Positions 36,654 through 45,759 are shown, numbered from the stretch's first letter. The stretch: DNA of 64,000 nucleotides from Lachnospiraceae bacterium AC2029 (GCA_000703065.1 JNLK01000001.1:1240001-1304000); one strand, 5' to 3'. Notes: a model not told the origin generated them from the letters alone. Translations and numbers: made by a program.

Positions 36654-36659
36654 TGCGTG
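36650..36659. promoter_or_regulatory. Putative operator copy 2 (GCAATGCGTG)
   Basis: Overlaps the -35 box of the HTH-RhuM promoter. It lies 46 bases from copy 1, a whole-number-like 4.4 helical turns, on the same strand. Confidence 0.5.
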
Positions 36660-36665
36660 GTTTTA

Positions 36666-37052
36666 TCACAACCTATTTAAGTCAAATGAATTACGGATCT
36701 CCCGCTTAACCAGTTCATTTCCTGTGGTGATGATAGGTGAGTTAGTTTTCTTTTGATATCCTTCCCTGAAAAATATCTGCTCATCCCCTTTGATTAATGT
36801 GTGAGCCACGATATCCTCGATACGAAAGATATGCCACAGCGAGTACGCAATGGTCTTGCTATGATAACCCTCAGCGTTGATATATGGTATCGCATTGAAT
36901 TCTTCCCTACTCAATTCATCTTTGAATGAAATGATCATATCCCACAGATTATCACGCAGCGAAAACAAGGTACCGATGCCTGAATCATAGGTATCCTTTT
37001 TCTTTATTTGAGTTTACATCAGTTTATTCAGTTCAGACCATTCTTTATTCAT
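36666..37052 (-). pseudogene. Broken DinB-like gene (early stop codon and lost 3' end)
   Basis: An ATG at 37050-37052, with AAGGA 5 bases upstream and overlapping the end of the methyltransferase gene, opens MNKEWSELNKLM and meets TAA at 37014-37016. The same frame then continues without a stop for 115 codons (TQIKKKDTYDSGIGTLFSLR...). The central SLWHIFRIEDIVAHTLI is the DinB-fold pattern with its metal His. DinB proteins are usually about 150-170 residues; this frame ends at about 128 positions, next to the RhuM module, so the C-terminus is missing too. A single C-to-T change (CAA to TAA) would explain the stop. Alternatively a shortened protein is made from an internal TTG at 36966-36968. 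Confidence 0.65.
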
Positions 37053-38730
37053 CTGTGTCCTTCTCCGAATCCTTTATCCTATAGTAATCTTCAGCGTCTA
37101 TACCTATCTGAACAAAATCCTTTGCCTTAGCAAATTTGTTGTTCAAAAGGACAACCGTCTCCACATGTTCTGTATTCGGAAACTCGTCCACGCAGCAGGC
37201 CTTCAGCACCTTGTATCCACGAGCCTGTAATGTAACCAGGTCTCTTGCAAGAGAGGTCGGTTTGCAGGAAATGTAGACCATATAGGGCACGCCATAGGAG
37301 ATGATCTTGTCCAGCGCCTTCGGGGTACAGCCATCCCTTGGCGGATCCAGGATGATAAAATCCGGCTTCTCATCGATCTCGTCCAGCTTCTGCAGCACAT
37401 CTCCGGCAATAAATTCACAGTTCTTCAGCCTGTTCAGCTGTGCATTTTCCTTTGCCGCCTCCACGGCTTCCTCCACGATCTCGATGCCGTAGACCTTCCG
37501 TGCGATTGGAGACATCAGCTGTGCTATGGTACCGGTTCCGCTATAGAGGTCATAGATGACGCCCGCCTTCTTGCCGGCAGCATCCCCTTCCTCTCCCACC
37601 GGTGCTGTCTTCCCGGCGACTCCGCCGGTTTCGTTAAGTGCATCATCATAGACTGAGAGCACATACTCTCTTACCTTACTGTAAAGCACCTCACAGCCGT
37701 GGGTATTCGTCTGGAAGAAGGAGAAGGGAGAAACCTTGAACTTAAGGCCAAGCACCTCCTCCATCAGATAATCCTCTCCGTAAAGCTTAGTCAGGGAATC
37801 GCAGACCACCGCATCGGCCAGGCTGTCATTTTCCGTATAAAGCACCCCTGCCAAATGGCTGTGGCTGCTGAGGGTATCAAATTTCCCGGCCGCTTCCAAA
37901 GACACCAGTCCCGCCACATATTCCGGGAGATGCAGTTCCTCGATGATCTGGTTCCGAAGTCCCTCTCCGGAAGCTTCCTTTTTCTCTTCAGGCGCCGTCA
38001 TCATCTCTGCAGACCCTGTCATTGCCTCCGGAACATTTCCGGTTTTATTCTTCCGCCTCGGATCCTCCAGTGCATGCTTCGTGGTGGTCACAAGATTTAC
38101 AAGGATACCACCATCCGCAAATGACTGGCGGATCACCAGATGCCTCAGGATCCCGTAATGCTGCATTTTATGATAGAAGTTCACCTTATGATCCCTGAAG
38201 AACTTCTGAGTATATTTCACGATCTCATTCCAGGCCGGACGTACGATGGCACAGCCCTTCACCTCAAGGATGTCGTAGGAAGTTCCCTGTCTGTGAAGTC
38301 CCAATGTCAGGGGACCATCCTTCTCCGCATCTCCGAAGCTGAACTCCATCTTGTTCCGGTACTGGAACTGATCCGGGGAAGCAAGGATACCTTCCCAGGG
38401 AAGCTCGGGAACCACCGGTGTAAGCAGATTCTTCACCATCTGCTCCTTCAGCCGGAGCTGGTTTGTATAGGACACATGCTGATAGGAGCATCCTCCGCAC
38501 TCATAGAAATGCGGACAGACCGGCTTCTTTGTCTCCAGAGGCGAGGACTTCAGGGTATTCAGAACCATGCCCTCCAGATAACCGCTCTTCTTCTTGGTGA
38601 TCCGGATCCGGACGGTAGAGCCGGGAAGTGCTCTCTTTACAATAACCTTGCGGTCCTCATACTGAAAGCTTCCTCTGTTCGGAAAGCTGTAGGATTCAAT
38701 TGTTCCTTCAATGACGTCCCCTTTTTTCAT
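37045..38730 (-). CDS. 23S rRNA (uracil-5-)-methyltransferase, RlmD/RlmCD-like
   Basis: 561 aa SAM enzyme with an N-terminal TRAM domain (about 5-58), an iron-sulphur motif C72-x5-C78-x2-C81, SAM loop LYSGTGTIAQLM, DPPRDGCTPKALDKI and the catalytic cysteine in YISCKPTSLARDL. Two linkers rich in Gly/Ala/Glu (about 240-270 and 375-400) lengthen it relative to E. coli RlmD. The ATG at 38728-38730 follows AGAGG; the longer in-frame opening runs through a purine-rich repeat and is rejected. Which uridine (U747 or U1939 equivalent, or both) is not visible. Confidence 0.92.
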   Translation of the reverse strand: MKKGDVIEGTIESYSFPNRGSFQYEDRKVIVKRALPGSTVRIRITKKKSGYLEGMVLNTLKSSPLETKKPVCPHFYECGGCSYQHVSYTNQLRLKEQMVKNLLTPVVPELPWEGILASPDQFQYRNKMEFSFGDAEKDGPLTLGLHRQGTSYDILEVKGCAIVRPAWNEIVKYTQKFFRDHKVNFYHKMQHYGILRHLVIRQSFADGGILVNLVTTTKHALEDPRRKNKTGNVPEAMTGSAEMMTAPEEKKEASGEGLRNQIIEELHLPEYVAGLVSLEAAGKFDTLSSHSHLAGVLYTENDSLADAVVCDSLTKLYGEDYLMEEVLGLKFKVSPFSFFQTNTHGCEVLYSKVREYVLSVYDDALNETGGVAGKTAPVGEEGDAAGKKAGVIYDLYSGTGTIAQLMSPIARKVYGIEIVEEAVEAAKENAQLNRLKNCEFIAGDVLQKLDEIDEKPDFIILDPPRDGCTPKALDKIISYGVPYMVYISCKPTSLARDLVTLQARGYKVLKACCVDEFPNTEHVETVVLLNNKFAKAKDFVQIGIDAEDYYRIKDSEKDTDE

Positions 38731-38735
38731 ATTTC

Positions 38736-38850
38736 CTCTTTTCCTGTTTCCGGGAGTTTCCTGTTTTCTGATCTTCCTGTTTTCCTGTCCTTCGGTTCCC
38801 CTGTTTACCGGTTTCCCTGTCTTTCTTAATCTGTAGGTTTTCCCGTTTTT
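38736..38850. repeat. Imperfect TTTCCTG tandem tract before the RlmD-like gene
   Basis: The minus-strand transcript would be a purine-rich leader built from repeated ACAGGAAA-like units (ACAGGAAAACAGGAAG and similar). Several AGG triplets there look like ribosome binding sites. It occupies the gap between the phosphodiesterase gene and the methyltransferase. A shorter similar tract precedes rsmA (49209-49235). Confidence 0.5.
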
Positions 38851-38854
38851 CTTA

Positions 38855-38887
38855 GATCCTCCGTCCCTCGCTGCCCGGCATGACACA
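38855..38887. repeat. Degenerate copy of the dispersed element
   Basis: AGATCCTCCG ... CCCGGCATGACA keeps both ends of the element plan with a changed centre, next to the end of the phosphodiesterase gene. Confidence 0.4.
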
Positions 38888-38908
38888 GAAGGGGATTCTT
38901 TTACACTG

Positions 38909-39400
38909 TCACAGCTCCTTCAGCTCGTAATCGACCTTGCCGGTCTTTTCGTCGTGTGTCATGACCACATATGTCTTCCTTGGATTGGTCTGACGGGGCA
39001 GGGAGATGCTTCCCGGATTCAGGATAGTGATCCTCTCCTTCTCCCGAAGATCCGGCACGTGGGTATGCCCGTACATGGCGATATCGCATCCGTTCTCCAG
39101 AGCGGTCTTTTCCAGATACTCCGTCCCGTAGGAGACGTGCTGTCTATGCCCATGAGCCGCAAAAACCTTATGATTTCCGATATGAAACACCGTAAAGGTC
39201 GGCAGATTCTGATCATAATCGCAGTTTCCCCTTACGAAATAACAGGGACATCCGGCCGCTGTCTGCAGCTCCAGATCATGCCCCTGCACATCACCGAGAT
39301 GGACCAGCAGATCAAATGGCTTCTCCTTCTCGATCGCACGAAGCGCCGAAGCTGCCGATCCATGGGAATCACTCATAATAACTATCTTTTTCGGATTCAT
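38909..39400 (-). CDS. YfcE/MJ0936-type metallophosphoesterase
   Basis: 163 aa calcineurin-like phosphoesterase. Metal ligands are in MSDSHG, LVHLGDVQGHD, VRGNCDYD, AAHGHRQHVS and YGHTHVPD. Family members cleave cyclic phosphodiesters in vitro; the natural substrate is unclear. It begins 2 bases after the rdgB stop, with no good ribosome binding site of its own, so its translation is probably coupled to rdgB. Confidence 0.92.
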   Translation of the reverse strand: MNPKKIVIMSDSHGSAASALRAIEKEKPFDLLVHLGDVQGHDLELQTAAGCPCYFVRGNCDYDQNLPTFTVFHIGNHKVFAAHGHRQHVSYGTEYLEKTALENGCDIAMYGHTHVPDLREKERITILNPGSISLPRQTNPRKTYVVMTHDEKTGKVDYELKEL

Positions 39401-39402
39401 CG

Positions 39403-39993
39403 TTACAGCATTGCCTCCAATGCCATCTTCATCATACGGAGCGCCTGTCCACGGTGACTGATGGCGTTCTTCTGCTCGGGCGAGAGTTCAGCAGAGGTCT
39501 TTCCGTACTGGGGAAGGAAGAAGATTGGATCATATCCGAAGCCGTTCTCTCCCGCAGGTGCATATGCCACACGGCCTTCCATCACACCGGTCTGCACCAG
39601 GCTTCTTCCGTCCGGGAGCACTGCGGCAACCGCACAGATGAACCGTGCGCCTCTCCGGTCCTCCGGCACATCCTTCACCCGGTCGATCAGATTTGCATTC
39701 TTGATATCATAGGAGGTATCCTCTCCCATATAGCGGGCCGAGTAGATCCCCGGCTCCTTTCCGAGAGCATCGATCTCCAATCCCGAATCATCCGCCAGCA
39801 CCAGGGCACCGGAAGCCTCATGGACTGCCCTTGCCTTGATCAGCGCATTTTCCTGGAAGGAGGTTCCGTCCTCCACGATGTCAATGTCGATCCCCGCCTC
39901 CTTCATGGACTGGATCTCAAAGCCGAACCCTCCGAAGATCTGCCGGATCTCACGCATCTTATTCTCATTTCCCGTTGCAAATATCAGTTTCAT
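39403..39993 (-). CDS. rdgB: XTP/dITP diphosphatase (Ham1/RdgB)
   Basis: Removes non-canonical purine nucleotides (XTP, dITP, ITP) from the pool. 196 aa with the whole family pattern: FATGNENKMREI, SFQENALIKA, LADDSGLEIDAL, PGIYSARYMGE, GENGFGYDPIF and ISHRGQAL. The start overlaps the upstream protease gene by four bases (ATGA), so protease, rdgB and the phosphodiesterase form one operon. The rdgB-yfcE pairing is common in Firmicutes. Confidence 0.95.
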   Translation of the reverse strand: MKLIFATGNENKMREIRQIFGGFGFEIQSMKEAGIDIDIVEDGTSFQENALIKARAVHEASGALVLADDSGLEIDALGKEPGIYSARYMGEDTSYDIKNANLIDRVKDVPEDRRGARFICAVAAVLPDGRSLVQTGVMEGRVAYAPAGENGFGYDPIFFLPQYGKTSAELSPEQKNAISHRGQALRMMKMALEAML

Positions 39994-41747
39994 TCCTCTT
40001 CCTCACTTTCCGTGGATGCAGTCTCTGTCTCTGCATCCTCATCCGTTGCCTCCCTGTCATTTGTGAAGGCCTTCAGGCATACATTACAGCCGGATTCCTC
40101 CGCACTGTTCCATGCCTTTCCATACAGGCTGATATAGCCCTCGCCGTCCGAAATGTCCGCCTGCCTGGACCGCTCATCCGCCGCATATTCCACGGCGATG
40201 GGACGCTTGGAGCCCGGGGTGGACACCTGAATCTCCACCGCAAATTTCTGTCCCGCCTTAAGGGTCGGAGGCTCCGGGATCTGCACCGTGTAGTAGCCGG
40301 CATAGCGGGTCTCTCCGGACACCAGGAACACCCTGTTCTCCAGATCCGCGGTTCCGGACACCTCCGGCACATAGTATACCGAAAATACCGTCCTGGGGCC
40401 TGTCGCATAGAAGGACACTGCTGCCAGCTCCTCGTCTCCCTCCGGAGTATAGCAGTTGGCAAAATACGCTTCTTCCTTTCCGAAGCCCAGCTCGCCGACC
40501 CATCCCAGCAGGTCGGACTGGTAGATATGCCGGAAATTATCCGCATCCTCCAGCCGGGTGTAAACTATGGACTGTCCACAGAGATTTTTATCATCATAGG
40601 ATACATAGAAATATCCCCCGTCACCGAACTCCTCACCCCAGCTGTTCTTGCAGATATAGGCTCCGTCCCTCTCCGGCTGGATCGCAAAGTTGGTCTTGGA
40701 ATAATTATCGTCCCAGCCCACGACCACCACATCGTGGTTCGGTTTCTCGGTCCCGTTGTAATAATAAGCCGAGGTGCCGATATTGTAATACTGAGAGTCG
40801 TAGCCGGAGTACTCGATTCCCAGATACAGGGAAGTCTCCACTCCGCCGTAACGGTAAATGGCGCTCTTGATGATCTCGTCATCCCGTTCGTTGATGACGA
40901 TGGCTTCCTCCAGATGCTTCACTGCCGAAAGCCCCTCCACGGTCTCACCGTCCCCATAAGGATCATCCTCTTCATACACAGGTCCCTGCCATGCCGCCAG
41001 ATAGGCGATACTCATCGTATGCTCTCCGCCCGCGGACAGTGCCAGCCGGTAGCTGTTATTCAGAGCCATATGATCCGTGGAGTACACATTTTCCTCGTAA
41101 GGCATCAGGGTAGTCTCCAGGGCACCCAATGACGCAAATGCCCAGCAGGTTCCGTACTTTCCCTGATCCCGCACCGGAGTCACACGGTTCTTCTCCCGCA
41201 TGTCATAGCGCGCCGGCAGCGGATTGCTGGACACGACCTCCTTCAGATTCACGGTGTTGTCCACATAGGAGATCTCCACGCTGTAGCCCATGGAACTCAT
41301 GAGGCGCTCCACCGGAAGGTAGAGCTGCTGCTCGCTTTTATCGTACTGATAGGGCGTTTCGATCTCCACCGTCTGCCCGTCGATCTGGGCCTTCGTACTG
41401 TCCTCCTTAAGAAGGATCTTTGTATTTCCACGCTCTATGGACACATCTCCCGTAGCATACCGGATGATGGAACAACCCAGGACATCCGCAAAGAGCCGTT
41501 CCTGACACAGAAGCTTCAGGTCATCAGACATCCGGATATGATAACCGAAATTCTTCAGACTGACGCCGTTCAGCAGCAGCTCAATCTCATTTTCCTTTGA
41601 ACGCTGCACCGTATCCGCCCGGAACTGTTCCACGCTTTCACTATATCGGTCATTTTTCTCTATCTTCTTCTGCGGCCGGTCCGCATGCAGGAATACAACG
41701 ACTCCCACGACCCCGATCAGAAGAAGTAACACGATCCATTTCTTCAA
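39990..41747 (-). CDS. Membrane-anchored papain-like (C1A) protease
   Basis: 585 aa. An N-terminal membrane helix (about 4-21) anchors it outside. Residues about 50-170 resemble the copper amine oxidase N-like stalk domain found in Firmicute surface proteins. The C1A domain follows: LPARYDMREKNRVTPVRDQG with the oxyanion Gln, GTCWAFASLGA with the nucleophile Cys, NHDVVVVGWDD with the catalytic His, and KNSWGEEFGDGGYFYVSY with the Asn. A beta-rich C-terminal domain (about 410-560) and an acidic tail complete it. The start is a TTG, 8 bases after AAGG. Its linkage to rdgB is unusual. Confidence 0.88.
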   Translation of the reverse strand: MKKWIVLLLLIGVVGVVVFLHADRPQKKIEKNDRYSESVEQFRADTVQRSKENEIELLLNGVSLKNFGYHIRMSDDLKLLCQERLFADVLGCSIIRYATGDVSIERGNTKILLKEDSTKAQIDGQTVEIETPYQYDKSEQQLYLPVERLMSSMGYSVEISYVDNTVNLKEVVSSNPLPARYDMREKNRVTPVRDQGKYGTCWAFASLGALETTLMPYEENVYSTDHMALNNSYRLALSAGGEHTMSIAYLAAWQGPVYEEDDPYGDGETVEGLSAVKHLEEAIVINERDDEIIKSAIYRYGGVETSLYLGIEYSGYDSQYYNIGTSAYYYNGTEKPNHDVVVVGWDDNYSKTNFAIQPERDGAYICKNSWGEEFGDGGYFYVSYDDKNLCGQSIVYTRLEDADNFRHIYQSDLLGWVGELGFGKEEAYFANCYTPEGDEELAAVSFYATGPRTVFSVYYVPEVSGTADLENRVFLVSGETRYAGYYTVQIPEPPTLKAGQKFAVEIQVSTPGSKRPIAVEYAADERSRQADISDGEGYISLYGKAWNSAEESGCNVCLKAFTNDREATDEDAETETASTESEEEE

Positions 41748-41798
41748 ATGTTCAACCTTCTTTTTTCTTCACTTGATTTACCTGATCCGCTTCCGGTC

Positions 41799-42956
41799 TC
41801 AGGATCCCGGCTCCCGTTTCGGAGGCTTCGGCCCCATGAACTGGTAGAAGTAGGAACGGATCATACCGTTATAGATCTTACGGTTCCTGTCCGCCTTACG
41901 TCCCAAGTACTTCTCCGCCTCCTCGTAGGATGTGATGATATACATGGACCAGTCCTTCAGATTCCGGTACACCTCTCCCAGCGTCCGATACAGCGCGGGA
42001 AGCTCCTCCTTCTCGGCGATACGCTCACCATAAGGCGGGTTCGTAATGATGAAGCCATAGGGCTTCGGATGCCGGAGATCCGCCACATCCCTTGCCTGAA
42101 AATGGATGTGCTCCGCAACACCCGCCTCCCGGGCATTCCGGATGGCGCACTTCACCATCTCTCCGTCGATGTCATAGCCCTGGAGATGCATCTTCAGGTC
42201 CGTACGCTCCAGACTCCGCGCCTCATCGTAGGCCGCATACCACTGCTGCTTCGTCAGAAGCTTCTGCCAGGTATTGGATGTAAATTCCCGGTTAACGCCC
42301 GGGGCGATCCGCGCGCCGATCATGGCCGCTTCGATGGGAAATGTACCGCTGCCGCAGAAGGGATCCACCAGGATCCGGTCCTCCCGCCAGGGAGTCAGCA
42401 TCAGGAGGGCCGCTGCCAGGGTCTCGGAAATGGGCGCCTTGCCCACCAGCTGACGGTATCCGCGCTTATGCAGGGATACACCGGAGGTATCCAGTCCGAT
42501 GGTCACCCGGTCCTTCAGGATGAACACCCTCACCGGATATTCGTCTCCGTCTTCCGCAAAATGCTCCACATGGTAGGTTCCCCGAAGCCGGTCCACCATA
42601 GCCTTCTTCACAATGGACTGAATGGAAGAAGGACTGAACAGTGCGCTCCGGTTTGTGGTCGCCTTCGTCACCCAGAATTTCCCGTTTCTCGGGATATAAC
42701 GCTCCCAGGGGATGGCCTTGGTTCCCTCAAACAGGTCGTCAAAGGTGGTCGCCTCAAACTCTCCGCAGCAGAGCAGGATCCGCTCCGCGGTACGGATGTA
42801 GATGTTGCTCCGGGCGATGGCCATGGCATCGCCGCGGAAGGCTACTCGTCCGTCCTCCACAGCGCTGATCTCATATCCCAGCTGTTGTATTTCTTTCTTC
42901 AGAACCGCCTCCAGGCCGAAGTGGCAGGGCGCGATCAGTGTGAACTGTTCGTCCAT
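41799..42956 (-). CDS. THUMP-domain class I SAM RNA methyltransferase (RlmL-like)
   Basis: 385 aa. N-terminal ferredoxin-like plus THUMP region (LIAPCHFGLEAVLKKEIQQLGY), then a Rossmann methyltransferase with DPFCGSGTFPIEAAMI and the N6-type motif TNPPYGERI. This is the RlmL N-terminal/YpsC type, expected to modify guanosine N2 of 23S rRNA (G2445 type). The ATG at 42954-42956 follows AAGGAG by 6 bases. The upstream gap carries an inverted pair of the dispersed element. Confidence 0.92.
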   Translation of the reverse strand: MDEQFTLIAPCHFGLEAVLKKEIQQLGYEISAVEDGRVAFRGDAMAIARSNIYIRTAERILLCCGEFEATTFDDLFEGTKAIPWERYIPRNGKFWVTKATTNRSALFSPSSIQSIVKKAMVDRLRGTYHVEHFAEDGDEYPVRVFILKDRVTIGLDTSGVSLHKRGYRQLVGKAPISETLAAALLMLTPWREDRILVDPFCGSGTFPIEAAMIGARIAPGVNREFTSNTWQKLLTKQQWYAAYDEARSLERTDLKMHLQGYDIDGEMVKCAIRNAREAGVAEHIHFQARDVADLRHPKPYGFIITNPPYGERIAEKEELPALYRTLGEVYRNLKDWSMYIITSYEEAEKYLGRKADRNRKIYNGMIRSYFYQFMGPKPPKREPGS

Positions 42957-42980
42957 GGGTGTCTCCTTAAAAGAAACGAT

Positions 42981-43082
42981 GGGATTCTTCGTGTCGCAAT
43001 GCGACACTCAGAATGACGTCCGCGTCATCCTGAGCCTCCGGCATACACTCCTGTGTAAGCCCGTAAGGCGAAGAATCCTGTC
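42981..43082. repeat. Inverted pair of the dispersed GATTCTTC/CAGAATGAC element
   Basis: Forward unit 42981-43017: GGGATTCTTCG, a hairpin centre GTGTCGCAATGCGACAC, then TCAGAATGACG. Reverse unit 43024-43082: GTCATCCTGAG ... GGCGAAGAATCCTGTCG with a longer centre. Together they fill the pgi - methyltransferase gap and could fold into one large hairpin serving as a transcription end. Confidence 0.75.
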
Positions 43083-43107
43083 GTTGTATGTACTCTTTTT
43101 TTGTATG

Positions 43108-44463
43108 TTACTGTCCGAGACGTGCACGAAGCTCGGCGGTCTTCTCCTCATAGCCCGGACGGCCCAGAAGAGCAAACATGTTCTTCTTGTAGCTCTCAAC
43201 GCCCGGCTGGTTGAACGGATTTACGCCCAGTACGTAGCCGCTCATGCCGCAGGCAAACTCGAACTTGTAGAAAAGCTCACCCAGAGACAGCTCGTCGATG
43301 GTATCCATATCAATACGGATATTCGGAACCCCGCCGTCCACATGAGCCAGGATGGTTCCGTTCATGGCACATTTGTTGATGAAGTCAACGGTCTTACCTG
43401 CCAGATAGTTCAGGCCGTCCAGATCGGTCTCCTCAAGCTCCATGGTTACGGTCTTGCGCGGATTCAGAACGTTGATAAATGTCTCGAAGTGATTCTTGGT
43501 ACCCTCCTGGATGAACTGTCCCAGAGAGTGAAGATCTGTGGTGAAGTCCACGCCTGCAGGGAATATTCCCTTTCCGTCCTTGCCCTCACTCTCGCCGTAC
43601 AGCTGCTTCCACCACTCTGTTACATAGTGAAGTGCCGGCTCGAAGTTTCCGAGGATCTCCATGCCGAGGCCCTTCTCATGCAGTACATTTCTGACTGCTG
43701 CATACTTCATGGCGTCATTGTCGTCAAAGTCATTCTCGAGGCAGTACTTGCGTCCGTTTGCAGCACCCTCCATCAGCTTGTCAAGATCTGCTCCGGAAGC
43801 TGCGATGGGAAGAAGTCCTACAGCCGTCAGTACGGAGAAACGTCCTCCTACATCATCCGGTACAACGAAGGTCTCATAACCCTCACTGTTTGCCAGTGTC
43901 TTCAGTGCTCCCTTCTCCTTATCGGTGGTCGCATAGATACGCTTTGCAGCCTCTGCCTTGCCATACTTCTTCTCCAGCATCTGCTTGAACAGACGGAATG
44001 CAACGGAGCACTCGGTTGTAGTTCCGGACTTGGAGATAACATTGATGGAGAAATCGCTGTCTCCGATCACATCGCAGAGCTCGCTGATATAGGTACTGCT
44101 GATGTTGTTTCCGCAGTAGTAGATCTCCGGAGTCTTCCGGATAGACTTGTCCACCATGTTGTAGAAGCCGTGACGCAGTGCCTCGATGGCTGCGCGTGCT
44201 CCCAGATAGGAACCGCCGATACCGATCACAAGAAGGATATCGGAATCACTCTGGATCTTTGCTGCAGCAGCCTTGATCCGTGCAAACTCTTCCTTGTCAT
44301 AATCCACCGGAAGATCGATCCAGCCGAGGAAATCATTTCCCTCACCGGTCTTCTCAACCAGCGTCTTCTTAGCCGCGATCACGCGGTCCTTCATCGCTGC
44401 AACGTCAGCGTCGGTTGCAAGCGCTTTTGTGTTACTGAAATCAAATGCAATCTTCTGTGCCAT
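43108..44463 (-). CDS. pgi: Glucose-6-phosphate isomerase
   Basis: 451 aa, the shorter Firmicute form. Phosphate-binding [21 protein letters not shown], catalytic residues in [25 protein letters not shown] and the C-terminal [14 protein letters not shown] lysine are all visible. Interconverts glucose-6-P and fructose-6-P. GGAGG lies about 10 bases before the ATG. It has a strong promoter divergent from murG. Confidence 0.96.
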   Translation of the reverse strand: MAQKIAFDFSNTKALATDADVAAMKDRVIAAKKTLVEKTGEGNDFLGWIDLPVDYDKEEFARIKAAAAKIQSDSDILLVIGIGGSYLGARAAIEALRHGFYNMVDKSIRKTPEIYYCGNNISSTYISELCDVIGDSDFSINVISKSGTTTECSVAFRLFKQMLEKKYGKAEAAKRIYATTDKEKGALKTLANSEGYETFVVPDDVGGRFSVLTAVGLLPIAASGADLDKLMEGAANGRKYCLENDFDDNDAMKYAAVRNVLHEKGLGMEILGNFEPALHYVTEWWKQLYGESEGKDGKGIFPAGVDFTTDLHSLGQFIQEGTKNHFETFINVLNPRKTVTMELEETDLDGLNYLAGKTVDFINKCAMNGTILAHVDGGVPNIRIDMDTIDELSLGELFYKFEFACGMSGYVLGVNPFNQPGVESYKKNMFALLGRPGYEEKTAELRARLGQ

Positions 44464-44505
44464 ACCTGTTTTTCCTCCAAAGAAATTGATAAATCGCTAC
44501 CCCAT

Positions 44506-44534
44506 ATCATACCAAATCCTGTAGTTTCTTTCAA
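44506..44534 (-). promoter_or_regulatory. Promoter of pgi
   Basis: On the minus strand TTGAAA (44529-44534), 17 bases, then TATGAT (44506-44511) preceded by TGG as an extended -10. Confidence 0.8.
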
Positions 44535-44576
44535 TCCCTAGTATCTTCTGACGGTGTTTCTTTTTTCCCGGCTTTA

Positions 44577-44585
44577 TGGTATCAT
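44577..44585 (+). promoter_or_regulatory. Predicted extended -10 promoter of murG
   Basis: TGGTATCAT (TGn plus TATCAT) about 110 bases before murG; a weak TTTCTT lies at the -35 distance. Confidence 0.45.
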
Positions 44586-44693
44586 GGAATCCATACTTCG
44601 ACTGTATCGGCCCGCCGGGCAGGGCACGTTCCGCAAATGGGACTCCGATGCCGGGCCCGCTCCGTTCAGTCCTACCATGTTCAGGAGGCTATC

Positions 44694-45755
44694 ATGAAGA
44701 AGATCGTTATGACCGGCGGAGGAACTGCCGGACACGTAACACCGAATATCGCCATGCTCCCGCGTCTCCGGGAGCTGGGCTATGAAATATCCTACATCGG
44801 AACCTATGACGGTATCGAGAAGAAGCTGATCGAGGATGCCGGTATCCCGTATTACGGAATCTCCTCCGGCAAGCTGCGCCGCTATTTCAGCCTTCGGAAC
44901 TTCTCCGATCCCTTCCGTGTGATCAAGGGCTTTCGGCAGGCAAAGAAGCTGATGAAGAAGCTGAAGCCGGATGTGGTCTTTTCCAAGGGCGGTTTTGTCA
45001 GCGTTCCCGTGGTCATGGCCGCATCAAAAAGAAAGATCCCCATCGTGATCCACGAATCGGATATGACCCCCGGTCTGGCAAATAAGCTCGCGCTTCCGAA
45101 GGCCACGAAAATCTGCTGTAACTTCCCGGAAACCGCCGAGAATTTCGAAGGACGGGCCACCGTGACGGGTACTCCCATCCGTAAGGAGCTCTTCAACGGA
45201 AATCCCGACAAGGCTATGAAATTCTGCGGATTCACCGAAAAGCGTCCGACGATCCTGATCGTAGGCGGAAGTACCGGAAGTGCCGCGGTGAACAGCGCCA
45301 TCTGGGAGGCCCTGGACGATCTTCTCAAGGAATACAATGTGATCCATATCTGCGGCGAGAACAAGACCGATGCATCGAAGAACGGCATATCCGGGTACGC
45401 GCAGTTCGAGTACGTCAAGCAGGAACTGGCGGATCTGTTTGCTCTGGCCGATCTGGTCATTTCCCGTGCCGGAGCCAATGCCATCTGTGAGCTTCTGGCA
45501 CTCCGGAAGCCCAATATCCTGATCCCCCTCTCCAGGGCACAGAGCCGGGGAGACCAGATCCTGAACGCAAAGTCCTTTGAAAAGAGCGGCTACAGCAAGG
45601 TGATCGAGGAGGAAGAGCTTACAAAGGACGTCCTGCTCTCGGCGGTACACGAAACCTTCGGAAAGAAGGATACCTACATCGAAGCCATGAGTCACACAAA
45701 AGAACGGGATGCGATCACCATCATCACCGAAATGATCGATTCTCTAGTAAAATAA
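44694..45755 (+). CDS. murG: UDP-GlcNAc:lipid I N-acetylglucosaminyltransferase
   Basis: Makes lipid II on the cytoplasmic face of the membrane (GT28, GT-B fold, 353 aa). The N-terminal glycine loop is MTGGGTAGHVTPNIA, followed by FSKGGFVSVPVVMAA and HESDMTPGLANKLA; the C-terminal donor site has VGGSTGSAAVN, SRAGANAICELLALRKPNILIPL and SRGDQ. The ATG at 44694 lies 5 bases after AGGAGG; the longer in-frame opening is rejected. It stands alone, away from other mur genes, and ends at a large hairpin shared with the convergent gene. Confidence 0.95.
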   Translation: MKKIVMTGGGTAGHVTPNIAMLPRLRELGYEISYIGTYDGIEKKLIEDAGIPYYGISSGKLRRYFSLRNFSDPFRVIKGFRQAKKLMKKLKPDVVFSKGGFVSVPVVMAASKRKIPIVIHESDMTPGLANKLALPKATKICCNFPETAENFEGRATVTGTPIRKELFNGNPDKAMKFCGFTEKRPTILIVGGSTGSAAVNSAIWEALDDLLKEYNVIHICGENKTDASKNGISGYAQFEYVKQELADLFALADLVISRAGANAICELLALRKPNILIPLSRAQSRGDQILNAKSFEKSGYSKVIEEEELTKDVLLSAVHETFGKKDTYIEAMSHTKERDAITIITEMIDSLVK

Positions 45756-45759
45756 AAGG

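Noticed and set aside
35150-36665. Insertion sequence or prophage around RhuM
   Set aside because: No transposase, integrase, terminal inverted repeats or target duplication could be seen.
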